NCBI GenBank assembly: GCA_022706625.1
Contig: JAKJCD010000032.1
Span: 1-11,158 of the forward strand
Direction of reading: 5' to 3'
Length of the DNA stretch: 11,158 bases
From: Bacillota bacterium
GTDB taxonomy: Bacteria; Bacillota; Clostridia; Peptostreptococcales; Anaerovoracaceae
Shown here: positions 1-7,588 of the stretch, piece by piece
Numbering within the stretch: the stretch's first letter is position 1
How the letters are laid out: each line of letters opens with the position of its first letter
The notes under the pieces: generated by a model
The model's input: only the letters and a program-made list of their open reading frames with translations
Told to the model about the DNA's origin: nothing
The model's database searches: none
Made by a program: the position numbers and the translations under genes

Positions 1-117
1 AAGGTCAACAAAAAGGTCAGCATCATCCAGATCGCCATGGGAGCCAATCTCAGCGGCGTAATTACATCAGCCATAATAACGGGGATATATGTCTCCATGA
101 GGGTGAATCTCTTCTGA
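1..117 (+). CDS. gcdB: Na+-translocating glutaconyl-CoA decarboxylase beta subunit, C-terminal end (partial)
   Basis: An open frame enters from the left edge and encodes 38 residues before TGA. The tail reads IQIAMGANLSGVITSAIITG, which resembles the conserved last transmembrane segment of the beta subunits of sodium-pumping biotin decarboxylases (OadB/GcdB/MmdB family, 'MG(P/A)N(V/L)xGxI'). In this family the beta subunit is the membrane carrier that decarboxylates carboxybiotin and exports Na+. The assignment to glutaconyl-CoA decarboxylase rests on the downstream gcdC and gcdA genes, because the tail alone does not separate the family members. Only the end is visible, so the start and the sodium-binding residues cannot be judged. 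The 75-nt gap to gcdC contains only a weak TTAAGG/CCTTAA dyad. Confidence 0.8.
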   Translation, partial: KVNKKVSIIQIAMGANLSGVITSAIITGIYVSMRVNLF

Positions 118-192
118 TTCTTTAAGGTATATCCTTAATATTTACGATAATCTATAAATAATTTGTCGGGAGCGGCAAAAGGAGGTAAGAAA

Positions 193-402
193 ATGACAGA
201 AATAACCAGCCCAATGGCAGGGAGAGTTCAGGCGATCAACGTAAAGGAAGGTCAGATGATCACGGAGGATGACGAGCTCTTCATCGTGGAAGCGCTGAAG
301 ATGGAGAATGCCGTATACGGTGATCCGGGAGTGGTCAAAGAGATACTGGTCAAGGTAGGCCAGGAAGTAGAGGAAGATCAGGTATTGGCCATCGTCGAAT
401 AA
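193..402 (+). CDS. gcdC: Biotin carboxyl carrier subunit of glutaconyl-CoA decarboxylase, linker-less (69 aa)
   Basis: This is a single biotinyl/lipoyl-attachment domain. It has the P-M-A-G-R turn near residues 7-11 and the biotinylation motif EALKMEN at 33-39, so K36 is the expected biotinyl lysine; the usual motif is EAMKMEN. It shuttles CO2 from the carboxyltransferase (GcdA) to the membrane subunit (GcdB). The ATG at 193 is chosen because GGAGG at 181-185 lies 7 nt upstream. A TTG at 163 would add ten residues with no ribosome binding site. The characterised Acidaminococcus GcdC is about twice this size because it has a long Ala/Pro-rich linker; here no linker is present and the protein is essentially the bare domain. 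It lies between gcdB and the dehydrogenase in the same orientation. Confidence 0.92.
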   Translation: MTEITSPMAGRVQAINVKEGQMITEDDELFIVEALKMENAVYGDPGVVKEILVKVGQEVEEDQVLAIVE

Positions 403-457
403 TAAGCGGGGCGTTGAAAAAAGGGGAAAATAATAAAAAGAAACAGGAGGGCAAGAA

Positions 458-1615
458 ATGGATTTTGGATTTACCGAAGAACAGAGAATGGTGCAGGAGA
501 TGGCGCAGAACTTTGCGGAGAAAGAGATCGCACCTTTCATTGATGAAGATGAAAAGAACCATCACTATCGCCGGGAAATTTTAAGCAAGATGGGCGAACT
601 TGGGCTTTTGGGATGGAGCATCCCTGAGGAGTACGGCGGGAACGGCATGGGCTGGATGGAAGGAGTAACTGCGCTATATGAAATAGCGAAGGTCCACACT
701 TCCTGGAGGCTGAGCATCAGCGGCAACTGCTGGGGACCTGCCATGACCATCAACAAGTACGGAACAGAGGAGCAGAAAGCCAAATACATCCCGGATCTGG
801 TCAGCGGAAAGGCTGTAGGAAGCTTTGCCATGACAGAAGCCAACTCCGGTTCGGATGTAGGCGCCATGAAGACCTTTGCCGAAGACAAAGGCGATCACTG
901 GCTGATCAACGGAACAAAGATGTGGATCTCGGGAGGTCATGTAAGCGACATCGGACTTCTTTATGTGGCCACCGAAGAGGGAGGAGGTCCGAGGGGACTG
1001 TCCTGCTTCATTATAGATTACAACAACACCCCGGGAGTGACTCGTATCCCCATCCATGAGAAGGTCGGGATGTGGCCGGCTCCCACTTCAGAGCTTGTCT
1101 TTGAAAATGCGGTAGTGCCGAAGGAAAACCTGCTGGGACCGTTGAACAGAGGATTCCAGATCTGCATGTGGCAGTTGAACAATACGAGGATGGGATGTGC
1201 CATCGGCGCAGCAGCCTTGTCGGCGGCCTGCCTGGAAGGCTCCGTGAACTACGCCAACGAGAGGATCCAGTTTGGCCAGCCCATCGGAAAATTCCAGATG
1301 ATCCAGCAGCAGATAGCGGAGATGAAGCTGGAGGACGAAGCTGCAAAACATATGGTATTTAAGGCCGCCTGGTTGAAAGAACAAGGGAAGCCGAGCCAGC
1401 AGGAAACCTCCATGGCTAAGCTTTTCGCCTGCAACGCAGCTGTCCATGCGGCCAACGTAGCTATGAAGATCTACGGATCTTATGGATATTCCACAGAATA
1501 CCCCTGCGGAAGATGGCTGAGAGACGCCAAGCAGTTTGAGACTTTAGAGGGGACTTCCAACATCCATATGACTATTGTTGCCGGCATTGAGCTGGGCTAT
1601 CAGCCAAACAGATAA
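458..1615 (+). CDS. Acyl-CoA dehydrogenase, probable non-decarboxylating glutaryl-CoA dehydrogenase
   Basis: A full-length acyl-CoA dehydrogenase of 385 aa: N-terminal helical domain, the MTEANSGSDVG flavin/substrate signature in the middle, the FGQPIGKFQ segment, and the catalytic base E364 in LEGTSNIH near the C-terminus. It aligns without gaps to human glutaryl-CoA dehydrogenase around the substrate pocket. R84 (in SWRLSIS) falls on human Arg94, which binds the distal carboxylate, while human Glu87 is A77 and human Tyr369 is L363. Loss of that Tyr is the published hallmark of the non-decarboxylating enzyme of Desulfococcus, which has Val there. Predicted reaction: glutaryl-CoA to glutaconyl-CoA, with electrons passed to ETF. 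The position between gcdC and gcdA supports this. Start ATG has AGGAGG at 445-450, 7 nt away. A different dicarboxyl- or short-chain acyl-CoA substrate remains possible. Confidence 0.88.
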   Translation: MDFGFTEEQRMVQEMAQNFAEKEIAPFIDEDEKNHHYRREILSKMGELGLLGWSIPEEYGGNGMGWMEGVTALYEIAKVHTSWRLSISGNCWGPAMTINKYGTEEQKAKYIPDLVSGKAVGSFAMTEANSGSDVGAMKTFAEDKGDHWLINGTKMWISGGHVSDIGLLYVATEEGGGPRGLSCFIIDYNNTPGVTRIPIHEKVGMWPAPTSELVFENAVVPKENLLGPLNRGFQICMWQLNNTRMGCAIGAAALSAACLEGSVNYANERIQFGQPIGKFQMIQQQIAEMKLEDEAAKHMVFKAAWLKEQGKPSQQETSMAKLFACNAAVHAANVAMKIYGSYGYSTEYPCGRWLRDAKQFETLEGTSNIHMTIVAGIELGYQPNR

Positions 1616-1628
1616 GCAGCCGTGAAGG

Positions 1629-1663
1629 GATCGGGCGCACCGGCAGGTACCGGACACCCGATC
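1629..1663 (+). promoter_or_regulatory. Intercistronic stem-loop between dehydrogenase and gcdA
   Basis: GATCGGG (1629-1635) pairs perfectly with CCCGATC (1657-1663). Inside, CCGG (1640-1643) pairs with CCGG (1650-1653) around a 6-nt loop, separated from the outer stem by a small internal loop. No T-run follows, only CTGTTT, so it is unlikely to be a strong terminator. It sits 25 nt before the gcdA start and may stabilise or mark the junction of the two messages. Function is inferred only from position. Confidence 0.45.
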
Positions 1664-1688
1664 TGTTTCAGCGAAAAGGAGAAAGAAA

Positions 1689-3431
1689 ATGATTGATCGA
1701 AAATATCCCTTACATCCATATTTTCAAGAAATGCCGAGCATCGGCTCTGTGTTGCCCAGGGTTCTGAAAAAGAACATTGAGGAGCTTAAAGAACAGGAAG
1801 AAATCGTTGCCAAGGAGGTACAAAGGGTAAAAGAAGCGGGAAAACCCACGGAAAAGATGAACGAAAAAGGCGAATGGACCGCCTGGCAGAGGATTGAATA
1901 TCTGGTGGAACCCGGGACCTGGTGCCCGCTCCATACTATCTATGACCCTAACTTCAACGAAGAAGGCAACACGGGCGTCATCGACGGACTTGGCAAAATC
2001 AACGGCAAGTGGGCTATTATCATCGCATCCAACAACAAAGTCATGGCAGGAGCATGGCTCTCCGGCCAGGCGGACAATGTGCTTCGGGTCACGGATATCG
2101 CCAAGCGCTTGCATTTGCCATTGGTGTGGGTACTAAACTGCAGCGGCGCTAAGCTTATGGAACAGGAAAAATGCTTCCCGGACCGCAGAGGAAGCGGGAC
2201 CCCATTCTTCCGCCATGCAGAGCTTCAGAAGCTGGGCATTCCCATCATCGTAGGCATCTACGGGACCAACCCTGCCGGAGGCGGCTATCATGCCATCAGC
2301 CCTACCATCCTGATTGGGCATGAAAGGTGCAACATGGCGGTGGGCGGCGCAGGCATAGTCAGCGGAATGGCCCCCAAGGGCTATATCGATGAGGAAGTAG
2401 CCCAGGCCTTGATTGAGAACACGAAAAAATTTAAAGCAACCCCTCCGGGAAGAGTAGAGATCCATCACAACGGCACCGGCTTTATTCGGGATGTTTGCGA
2501 AACAGAAGAAGAAGTACTGGATGACATAAAACAATATATGGCCACCCTGCCCGCTTACGATCCGAAATTCTTCCGTGTTGCGGATTCGGTTGAACCAAAG
2601 TATCCAGCCGAGGATCTGTACAGCCTTGTGCCCCTGAATCCCAGGAGGATCTACCCCATGGAGGAAGTGCTGGCACGTCTTTTTGACAACAGCGAGCACA
2701 TGGAGTTCAAACCGGATTTCGGGCCTGAGATCTACTGCGGCCTTGCAAAGGTTGACGGCTTCCTGTGTGGCTTCATAGCCAACCGCCAGGGCGGCCTGGG
2801 TAACAACTATCCCAAGTACGCTGACTACGACGGCATCGGCGGCAAGCTCTACAGGGAAGGCCTGATCAAGATGAGCGAATTCGTCACGTTCTGCGGCCGC
2901 GACAGGGTCCCGATGATATGGGTCCAGGACGCCACTGGAATAGACGTGGGAGACACTGCAGAAAAAGCGGAAATGCTCGGTTTGGGCATGGCTTTGATCT
3001 ACTCCATAGAGCAGTCGGACAACCCGATGATGACCATCGTCCTTCGGAAGGGAACAGCAGCGGCCCACTATGTATTAGGCGGACCTCAAGCTAACAACAA
3101 CAACGCCTTCACATTGGGAACCGCAGCGACGGAGATCTATGTGATGCATGGAGAAACTGCGGCGGCAGCCACCTACGCCCGCAGGCTGGTGAAGAATCAG
3201 GATGAAGGAAAACCTTTGGATGAGACCATCGGCAAGATGAACGAGATCATCGAAATGTATAATGAAAAGTCCCGGCCGGTATATTGTGCAAAAAGCGGCT
3301 TCGTAGATGAGATCGTGGAATTCCCGCAGCTTAGAAATTATTGCAAGGCCTTTGTGGGATCCTACTATCAGAATCCGAAGACGATCTGTGCGGTACACCA
3401 GATGATACTTCCCCGTATCATCAAAGGCTGA
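1689..3431 (+). CDS. gcdA: Glutaconyl-CoA decarboxylase alpha subunit (carboxyltransferase)
   Basis: A 580-residue protein, close to the 587 residues of Acidaminococcus fermentans GcdA, and recognisable along its whole length. It has the duplicated crotonase-like carboxyltransferase fold of biotin enzymes. The N-terminal half carries YGTNPAGGGYH (G192 onward) and MAVGGAGI; the C-terminal half carries IWVQDATGIDVG and RKGTAAAHYVLGGPQ (G455 onward), the glycine-rich loops that form the oxyanion pockets for CoA thioester and biotin. It moves the distal carboxyl of glutaconyl-CoA to biotin on GcdC, giving crotonyl-CoA. It is cytoplasmic and works at the membrane with GcdB. AAGGAG (1676-1681) lies 7 nt before the ATG. 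It is the last gene of the operon, followed by a strong terminator. The large antisense open frames over it are shadows. Confidence 0.95.
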   Translation: MIDRKYPLHPYFQEMPSIGSVLPRVLKKNIEELKEQEEIVAKEVQRVKEAGKPTEKMNEKGEWTAWQRIEYLVEPGTWCPLHTIYDPNFNEEGNTGVIDGLGKINGKWAIIIASNNKVMAGAWLSGQADNVLRVTDIAKRLHLPLVWVLNCSGAKLMEQEKCFPDRRGSGTPFFRHAELQKLGIPIIVGIYGTNPAGGGYHAISPTILIGHERCNMAVGGAGIVSGMAPKGYIDEEVAQALIENTKKFKATPPGRVEIHHNGTGFIRDVCETEEEVLDDIKQYMATLPAYDPKFFRVADSVEPKYPAEDLYSLVPLNPRRIYPMEEVLARLFDNSEHMEFKPDFGPEIYCGLAKVDGFLCGFIANRQGGLGNNYPKYADYDGIGGKLYREGLIKMSEFVTFCGRDRVPMIWVQDATGIDVGDTAEKAEMLGLGMALIYSIEQSDNPMMTIVLRKGTAAAHYVLGGPQANNNNAFTLGTAATEIYVMHGETAAAATYARRLVKNQDEGKPLDETIGKMNEIIEMYNEKSRPVYCAKSGFVDEIVEFPQLRNYCKAFVGSYYQNPKTICAVHQMILPRIIKG

Positions 3432-3468
3432 TCGAATAAGCGTTTACCAATATCCTCGGTCTCAATAG

Positions 3469-3507
3469 GCGAAAAGCCGACTCGGACTTGAGTCGGCTTT
3501 TCGCTTT
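3469..3507 (+). terminator. Intrinsic terminator of the gcd operon
   Basis: A perfect 15-bp stem, GCGAAAAGCCGACTC (3469-3483) with GAGTCGGCTTTTCGC (3490-3504), closes a 6-nt loop and is followed by TTT. It begins 37 nt after the gcdA stop codon. The A-rich and T-rich parts of the arms make it plausible in both directions. Confidence 0.9.
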
Positions 3508-3533
3508 ACATTGATACCCGGACATTTTATACT
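3505..3533 (+). promoter_or_regulatory. Sigma-70/SigA-type promoter of the sigma-54 activator gene
   Basis: TTTACA (3505-3510) and TATACT (3528-3533) are separated by exactly 17 nt. The overlapping alternative TTGATA (3511-3516) - 16 nt - TATATT (3533-3538) is also good. The -35 box starts in the T-tract of the preceding terminator, so the regulator has its own promoter right behind the operon end. The leader is about 45 nt. Confidence 0.65.
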
Positions 3534-3586
3534 ATATTAATGTAGGAACTTTTTATTTCGGGGTTTTTGCTTTCAAGGAGAATACA

Positions 3587-5698
3587 ATGTCACAATCTCA
3601 TTTACTGAATCCTTCAAAGAACCTCACGGTTGAGCTGATGATGAACAAGAACTTTAAATCCTTGCACGAGGATGATTCATTGCGAACCGTGGTGGAATAC
3701 TATCAGGAATTTCGGATCTCTACCCTGCCGGTAGTGGACGAACAGGAAAAACTGATTGGTGTGTTTCCAAGAAAAAGGCTGCTCCGCGCCCTTTTGGAAG
3801 GGGCTGCTTTGGATGAACCGGTGAAAAAATACATGGTAGACCGGCCGGTCATTGTGACCACGGACCGAACCTATGACGAATACTCCCTTGTGGTGCGGGT
3901 GACCAAAAGCCGGGTGGACAATGTGGTGGTGCTGGACAGGGATGGGAAAGTGGCCGGCATGATAGGAACCGCTGAATATCTCAGGGCCAGCCTTGATGTG
4001 ATCCTTTCTGCCTCTGCCATGCTGGAGTGCCTGTTTACGGTGAACTACGAAGGCATCATCATCGTAGATGAAAAAGGGTTCATCCTTCGAATGAACCCGG
4101 CAGCTGAGGGCATGTTCCGACAGTCCCTTTCAAAGGTAAAGGGACACCCGATAAAGGACATTTTCCCGGAAGTTGAAATTTCTCCCGTTCGGGTATTGGG
4201 TCTTCGAAAAACCATCGAAGGGCTGCCGGTCATCGTTAATCAAATTCCCATTCTGGAGAACGACCGGATTATCGGTCACAGCTTCGCATTTTTGGATGTG
4301 TCCGATATGGAAAAAATGGCTCAGGAGCTCGAAATGGTCAAAGAACTGCAGCATACTGTATCAGGCGTGTTAAATGCGGCCTCTGACGGAGTGTTCGTCT
4401 CCGATACTGCGGGAACTATCAAATATGTAAATGAACGGGCCTGTAAGCTGGTATCCAAGGAATGCAGCGCAATCATCGGAACTAATATCCAAGCATTGTT
4501 TCAGACCGATAAACTGTCACGGATCCTGGACTCCGGAACCCCGGAGGTGGATTCCTATGATATTTACGGGAAACAATTCATTGTCTCCCATATTCCCTTT
4601 AATAAGACCAAAGAGGAAGAGGAAATCACAGGTATGGTGAGCACCGCCTACCTGAACGACAATTTGATCACCGAGGAAATCGCCAGGAAATGGCTGTACC
4701 TGAACCAACAGGTCCAGTATTACAAGGATGAGCTGGACCGGCGTCCCTGCGAGGGCAGAAGGTTTGACCAGATGGTTTCCTTTAATCCGGTTTTTCAGGA
4801 AATCAAAAGGGAGGCCCGCCTTATCGCCCGAAGCACATCAACGGTCCTGCTGACCGGGGAAAGCGGAGTGGGAAAGGATATGTTTGCTCGTGGATTGCAC
4901 GAAGCCAGCCCAAGGGCTTCGGGGCCTTTTATCAAGGTAAACTGTGTTTCAATTCCCGAATCCCTTTTTGAATCTGAACTTTTCGGATATGCACCCGGTT
5001 CCTTCACCGGGGCGCTAAAGAGCGGCAAATCCGGATACTTTGAGCGGGCCAATCATGGCACCATTTTTCTTGACGAGATTGGAGACATGCCTCTTTCCAT
5101 TCAGGTCAAGCTGCTTCAAGTTCTTCAGGAAAAGGAATTCACAAGAGTAGGCGGAACTGAAAAACAGAAAGTGAATGTGCGGATCATTGCCGCGACAAAT
5201 CAGGATCTGCGGGAGGCCATTGCGAAAAAAGCCTTTAGGGAAGATCTGTATTACCGGCTCAATGTTATCGAGTTTCATCTGCCGCCTCTCCGGGAGCGTC
5301 CGGAGGATATCATACCTCTGGCCCAGGCTTTCATCAGGAAATACAACCCCATACTGGGGTCACGGGTCTCCGGCATCCAGGAGTCTGCCCGGCAGGCCAT
5401 GCAGCAGTATGATTGGCCGGGGAACGTCCGGGAGTTGGAAAACGCCATCGAACGTGCTGCCAACTATGTTTGGGAGGGAGAGATCAGCATCGACAACCTG
5501 CCGGCCCAGATCCGGAAAGGCCCTGTTTCTCCCAGGGAACGCAGCCCCTCCTATCAAGTGACCATGATGGATACCGAGAAGGTTCTGCTGTTGGAAGCTT
5601 TGGAGAAGACCGGCGGCAATAAGAGCGCGGCAGCCCGGCTTCTGGATATAAGCCGTTCCGCCTTCTACGAACGGCTGGCCAAGTATGGCATCAAGTAA
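3587..5698 (+). CDS. Sigma-54-dependent transcriptional activator with CBS pair and two PAS domains
   Basis: A 703-residue enhancer-binding protein. Domains in order: two CBS motifs (about 10-65 and 78-133; LPVVDEQEKLIGV, VVVLDRDGKVAGMIG), PAS 1 (about 137-245; GIIIVDEKGFILRMNPAAE), PAS 2 (about 263-360; GVFVSDTAGTIKYVNERA), the AAA+ sigma-54 activation domain (about 395-625) and a Fis-type helix-turn-helix (about 665-703; GGNKSAAARLLDISRSAFYERL). Walker A is GESGVGKD (424-431), Walker B ends in D496-E497, and the sigma-54 contact loop is GSFTGA (471-476) in place of the usual GAFTGA. CBS pairs usually bind adenine nucleotides and PAS domains small ligands or redox cofactors; the signals here are unknown. 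AAGGAG lies 6 nt before the ATG. It lies directly behind the gcd operon and 37 nt before the iron-sulfur flavoprotein gene, so control of either is plausible but inferred. Confidence 0.93.
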   Translation: MSQSHLLNPSKNLTVELMMNKNFKSLHEDDSLRTVVEYYQEFRISTLPVVDEQEKLIGVFPRKRLLRALLEGAALDEPVKKYMVDRPVIVTTDRTYDEYSLVVRVTKSRVDNVVVLDRDGKVAGMIGTAEYLRASLDVILSASAMLECLFTVNYEGIIIVDEKGFILRMNPAAEGMFRQSLSKVKGHPIKDIFPEVEISPVRVLGLRKTIEGLPVIVNQIPILENDRIIGHSFAFLDVSDMEKMAQELEMVKELQHTVSGVLNAASDGVFVSDTAGTIKYVNERACKLVSKECSAIIGTNIQALFQTDKLSRILDSGTPEVDSYDIYGKQFIVSHIPFNKTKEEEEITGMVSTAYLNDNLITEEIARKWLYLNQQVQYYKDELDRRPCEGRRFDQMVSFNPVFQEIKREARLIARSTSTVLLTGESGVGKDMFARGLHEASPRASGPFIKVNCVSIPESLFESELFGYAPGSFTGALKSGKSGYFERANHGTIFLDEIGDMPLSIQVKLLQVLQEKEFTRVGGTEKQKVNVRIIAATNQDLREAIAKKAFREDLYYRLNVIEFHLPPLRERPEDIIPLAQAFIRKYNPILGSRVSGIQESARQAMQQYDWPGNVRELENAIERAANYVWEGEISIDNLPAQIRKGPVSPRERSPSYQVTMMDTEKVLLLEALEKTGGNKSAAARLLDISRSAFYERLAKYGIK

Positions 5699-5735
5699 TA
5701 TTAAAACAATGAATGATAGAAACGAGGCATAAATT

Positions 5736-6545
5736 ATGAAGATCACCATTATGTATTTCAGCCCTACGGGTACTACGAAGAAAACCCTTAAGGCTTTCGG
5801 GCAAAAGCTTGCGGAGGTTTTACATACAGAGCCGATCCAGGAGCTGGATTTTACTCCAAAAAAAAATCGGGAACGGGAATATCGCTTTTCAAATGAGGAT
5901 CTGGTAGTGCTGGGTCTTCCGGTCTATGCGGGACGGCTCCCCAATGTGCTGAAAGAGTTTATCGGATCCATACAGGGCGAGGGTGCCATGGGGGTAGCCA
6001 TTACTCTTTTCGGGAACCGGAGCTTCGACGACGCCCTGGTGGAGTTGAGGGATAGGATGAAGGAAAACGGATTTCGGGTTTTGGGAGCCGGTGCCTTTGT
6101 GGGAGAGCATTCCTTCTCCCGGATTTTAGGGAAGGGCCGCCCAATGCCGGAGGACTTGGAGAAGCTTTCGGAGTTTGCCCTTGCAGTGGCGGCGAAGGCT
6201 AAAGAGGAAAACCCCGACACAGGCTTTGCCGTAGCGGGAGAAGTCCCTTATCGTCCTTACTATACTCCCAGGAATATGGCAGGAGAACCGGTGAATTTCC
6301 TCAAGGCCAAGCCCCTTACATCCTCAGCTTGCATCGACTGCAAGCTGTGCGTAAAGCTGTGCCCCATGGAGTCCATCAACTATGAAGATACATCACTGGT
6401 CTCGGGCATCTGCATCAAATGCAGCGCTTGTGTGAAGTTTTGTCCGGTAGGCGCCAAGTATTTTGAGGATGAGGGGTTTATTGGTCATGTACAGCAGCTT
6501 GAAACTACATTTTTAGAACCCAAAAGAAATCAGTGGTTTACATAG
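5736..6545 (+). CDS. EFR1-like flavodoxin-ferredoxin protein with two [4Fe-4S] clusters
   Basis: A 269-residue cytoplasmic redox protein. The N-terminal half is flavodoxin-like, with the phosphate-binding loop SPTGTT (residues 9-14) right after the first strand, consistent with FMN binding, and VVLGLPVYAGRLP as the second flavin-side strand. The C-terminal part holds a bacterial 2[4Fe-4S] ferredoxin domain: C199, C202, C205, C209 and C226, C229, C232, C236, each CxxCxxCxxxCP. Proteins of this build are named EFR1-family ferrodoxins; their physiological partners are mostly unknown. It starts 37 nt after the activator gene with GAGG 8 nt before the ATG, so the two are probably co-transcribed. 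A role in electron transfer linked to the upstream dehydrogenase (reduced ETF or ferredoxin pools) is a guess from location only. Confidence 0.88.
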   Translation: MKITIMYFSPTGTTKKTLKAFGQKLAEVLHTEPIQELDFTPKKNREREYRFSNEDLVVLGLPVYAGRLPNVLKEFIGSIQGEGAMGVAITLFGNRSFDDALVELRDRMKENGFRVLGAGAFVGEHSFSRILGKGRPMPEDLEKLSEFALAVAAKAKEENPDTGFAVAGEVPYRPYYTPRNMAGEPVNFLKAKPLTSSACIDCKLCVKLCPMESINYEDTSLVSGICIKCSACVKFCPVGAKYFEDEGFIGHVQQLETTFLEPKRNQWFT

Positions 6546-6551
6546 ACCTGT

Positions 6552-6595
6552 GTCGACGAGCGCAGAGGTTTGGCTCGACTCCACTTTACTTTTTA
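6552..6595 (+). terminator. Possible intrinsic terminator after the EFR1-like gene
   Basis: GTCGACGAGC (6552-6561) can pair with GCTCGAC (6573-6579) if a few bases are bulged, and TTTACTTTTT follows. It lies in the short space between convergent genes and overlaps the end of the minus-strand permease gene. The stem is imperfect, so confidence is low. Confidence 0.35.
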
Positions 6596-7452
6596 AAAAT
6601 ATTGTAGATTGCCCCCGTAAGAACGAGAGCAATCCCTATCAGGGAAATCAGATCCAATTTTTCTTTTAAAATAATTACTGCCAATATCGGGGCGATAGCT
6701 GCTTTCACCAGAAAAGTGGCCGACCCCGTTTTTGCGTTTGAATCGGCGATCGCCTGAAAATAAAACAAATAAGCCACGCCTGTGACAAAAATGCTCAGGT
6801 ACATGACGATCATGAGATTATCCGGCCACACCCCGGCGATCACCGGCCTTCCGGTAATTAAAAGGATTGCCAGCAGAGTCAAAGATCCAAAGATAAAGCT
6901 TATGCTTGTCTGAGTTACCAACCCCAGTTTAGCAACGCTGACCTTTCCCATGACGCTGTAAAGTCCGAAGAGAAAGGCTCCGCCAAGGACCAGCAGTATG
7001 CCGGCTGCGGTATTTCCTTCATCCATGTTTAGGGGGTTTACCATTAACAGGATCCCTGCGATGCTCACAACCAGGGCTGTAATGTTTTTTCTTTCCATTT
7101 TTTCTTTTATTAGAAAATGGGCAAAAAGCATGGTAAACAAAGGATTTACGCACATGATGATCGCTGCGGTGGCAGCATTCGCTCTCATGACCCCAAGTTG
7201 AAACAGCACCATGCTAAGAGGGATGCAAACAATGCCCAAAAGCAGCATATATAAATAATCTTTTGTCGATATCGATGTCTTTTTCCGCTTTATCTCAGCC
7301 AGCGCGAAGGGCAGCAATAACAAACCCCCTATCATAAAGCGCAAAAATGTCAGCTGCAGCTGGCCCAGTTGGTTTCCGGCAAGTTTCAGGGAAACCTCCA
7401 TGGTGCCGAAGAAAAACGCTGCTAAAAATATGTAAAGTGCTACTTTTTTCAT
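6586..7452 (-). CDS. EamA/DMT-family membrane permease
   Basis: A 288-residue, strongly hydrophobic protein made of two EamA repeats with about ten predicted membrane helices in total. The drug/metabolite transporter pattern shows at the start (FLAAFFFGTMEVSLKLAGNQ, FLRFMIGGLLLLPFALAEI) and in the repeat (GAFLFGLYSVMGKVSVAK, SIFVTGVAYLFYFQAI). It ends in a short lysine tail. The likely role is export or import of a small metabolite; the substrate cannot be read from the sequence. The ATG at 7452 is chosen because the family pattern starts there and an AGGAG lies upstream, though 12 nt away, which is long. The frame stays open to a TTG at 7548, adding a polar 32-residue extension that has no ribosome binding site and is not typical of the family. 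It is convergent to the EFR1-like gene. Confidence 0.87.
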   Translation of the reverse strand: MKKVALYIFLAAFFFGTMEVSLKLAGNQLGQLQLTFLRFMIGGLLLLPFALAEIKRKKTSISTKDYLYMLLLGIVCIPLSMVLFQLGVMRANAATAAIIMCVNPLFTMLFAHFLIKEKMERKNITALVVSIAGILLMVNPLNMDEGNTAAGILLVLGGAFLFGLYSVMGKVSVAKLGLVTQTSISFIFGSLTLLAILLITGRPVIAGVWPDNLMIVMYLSIFVTGVAYLFYFQAIADSNAKTGSATFLVKAAIAPILAVIILKEKLDLISLIGIALVLTGAIYNIFKK

Positions 7453-7559
7453 CTGTGGGTCATACTCCTGTAGCTCAATAAAAAATCTGCCGTTTCGGCA
7501 ATGCTCTTCCCGCTGATCATTGGCAGAAATATCTCGATTTTTATTCAATCGATATGCTT

Positions 7560-7588
7560 ATTATACCATTAAAACATCCGCCTTACCA
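7560..7588 (-). promoter_or_regulatory. Extended -10 promoter of the permease gene
   Basis: On the minus strand TGGTATAAT (complement of 7560-7568) is a perfect extended -10 element. A poor -35, TGGTAA (complement of 7583-7588), lies 17 nt upstream. Transcription would start near 7553, leaving a leader of about 100 nt before the ATG at 7452. Confidence 0.6.

Noticed and set aside
2133..3068. A 311-codon open frame on the minus strand opposite gcdA
   Set aside because: It lies wholly inside a clearly conserved gene, has no ribosome binding site or recognisable motif, and long antisense frames are expected opposite GC-rich third positions.
7453..7548. A 32-residue N-terminal extension of the permease from a TTG at 7548
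   Set aside because: It is polar, unlike EamA proteins, has no ribosome binding site, and the family pattern begins at the ATG at 7452.
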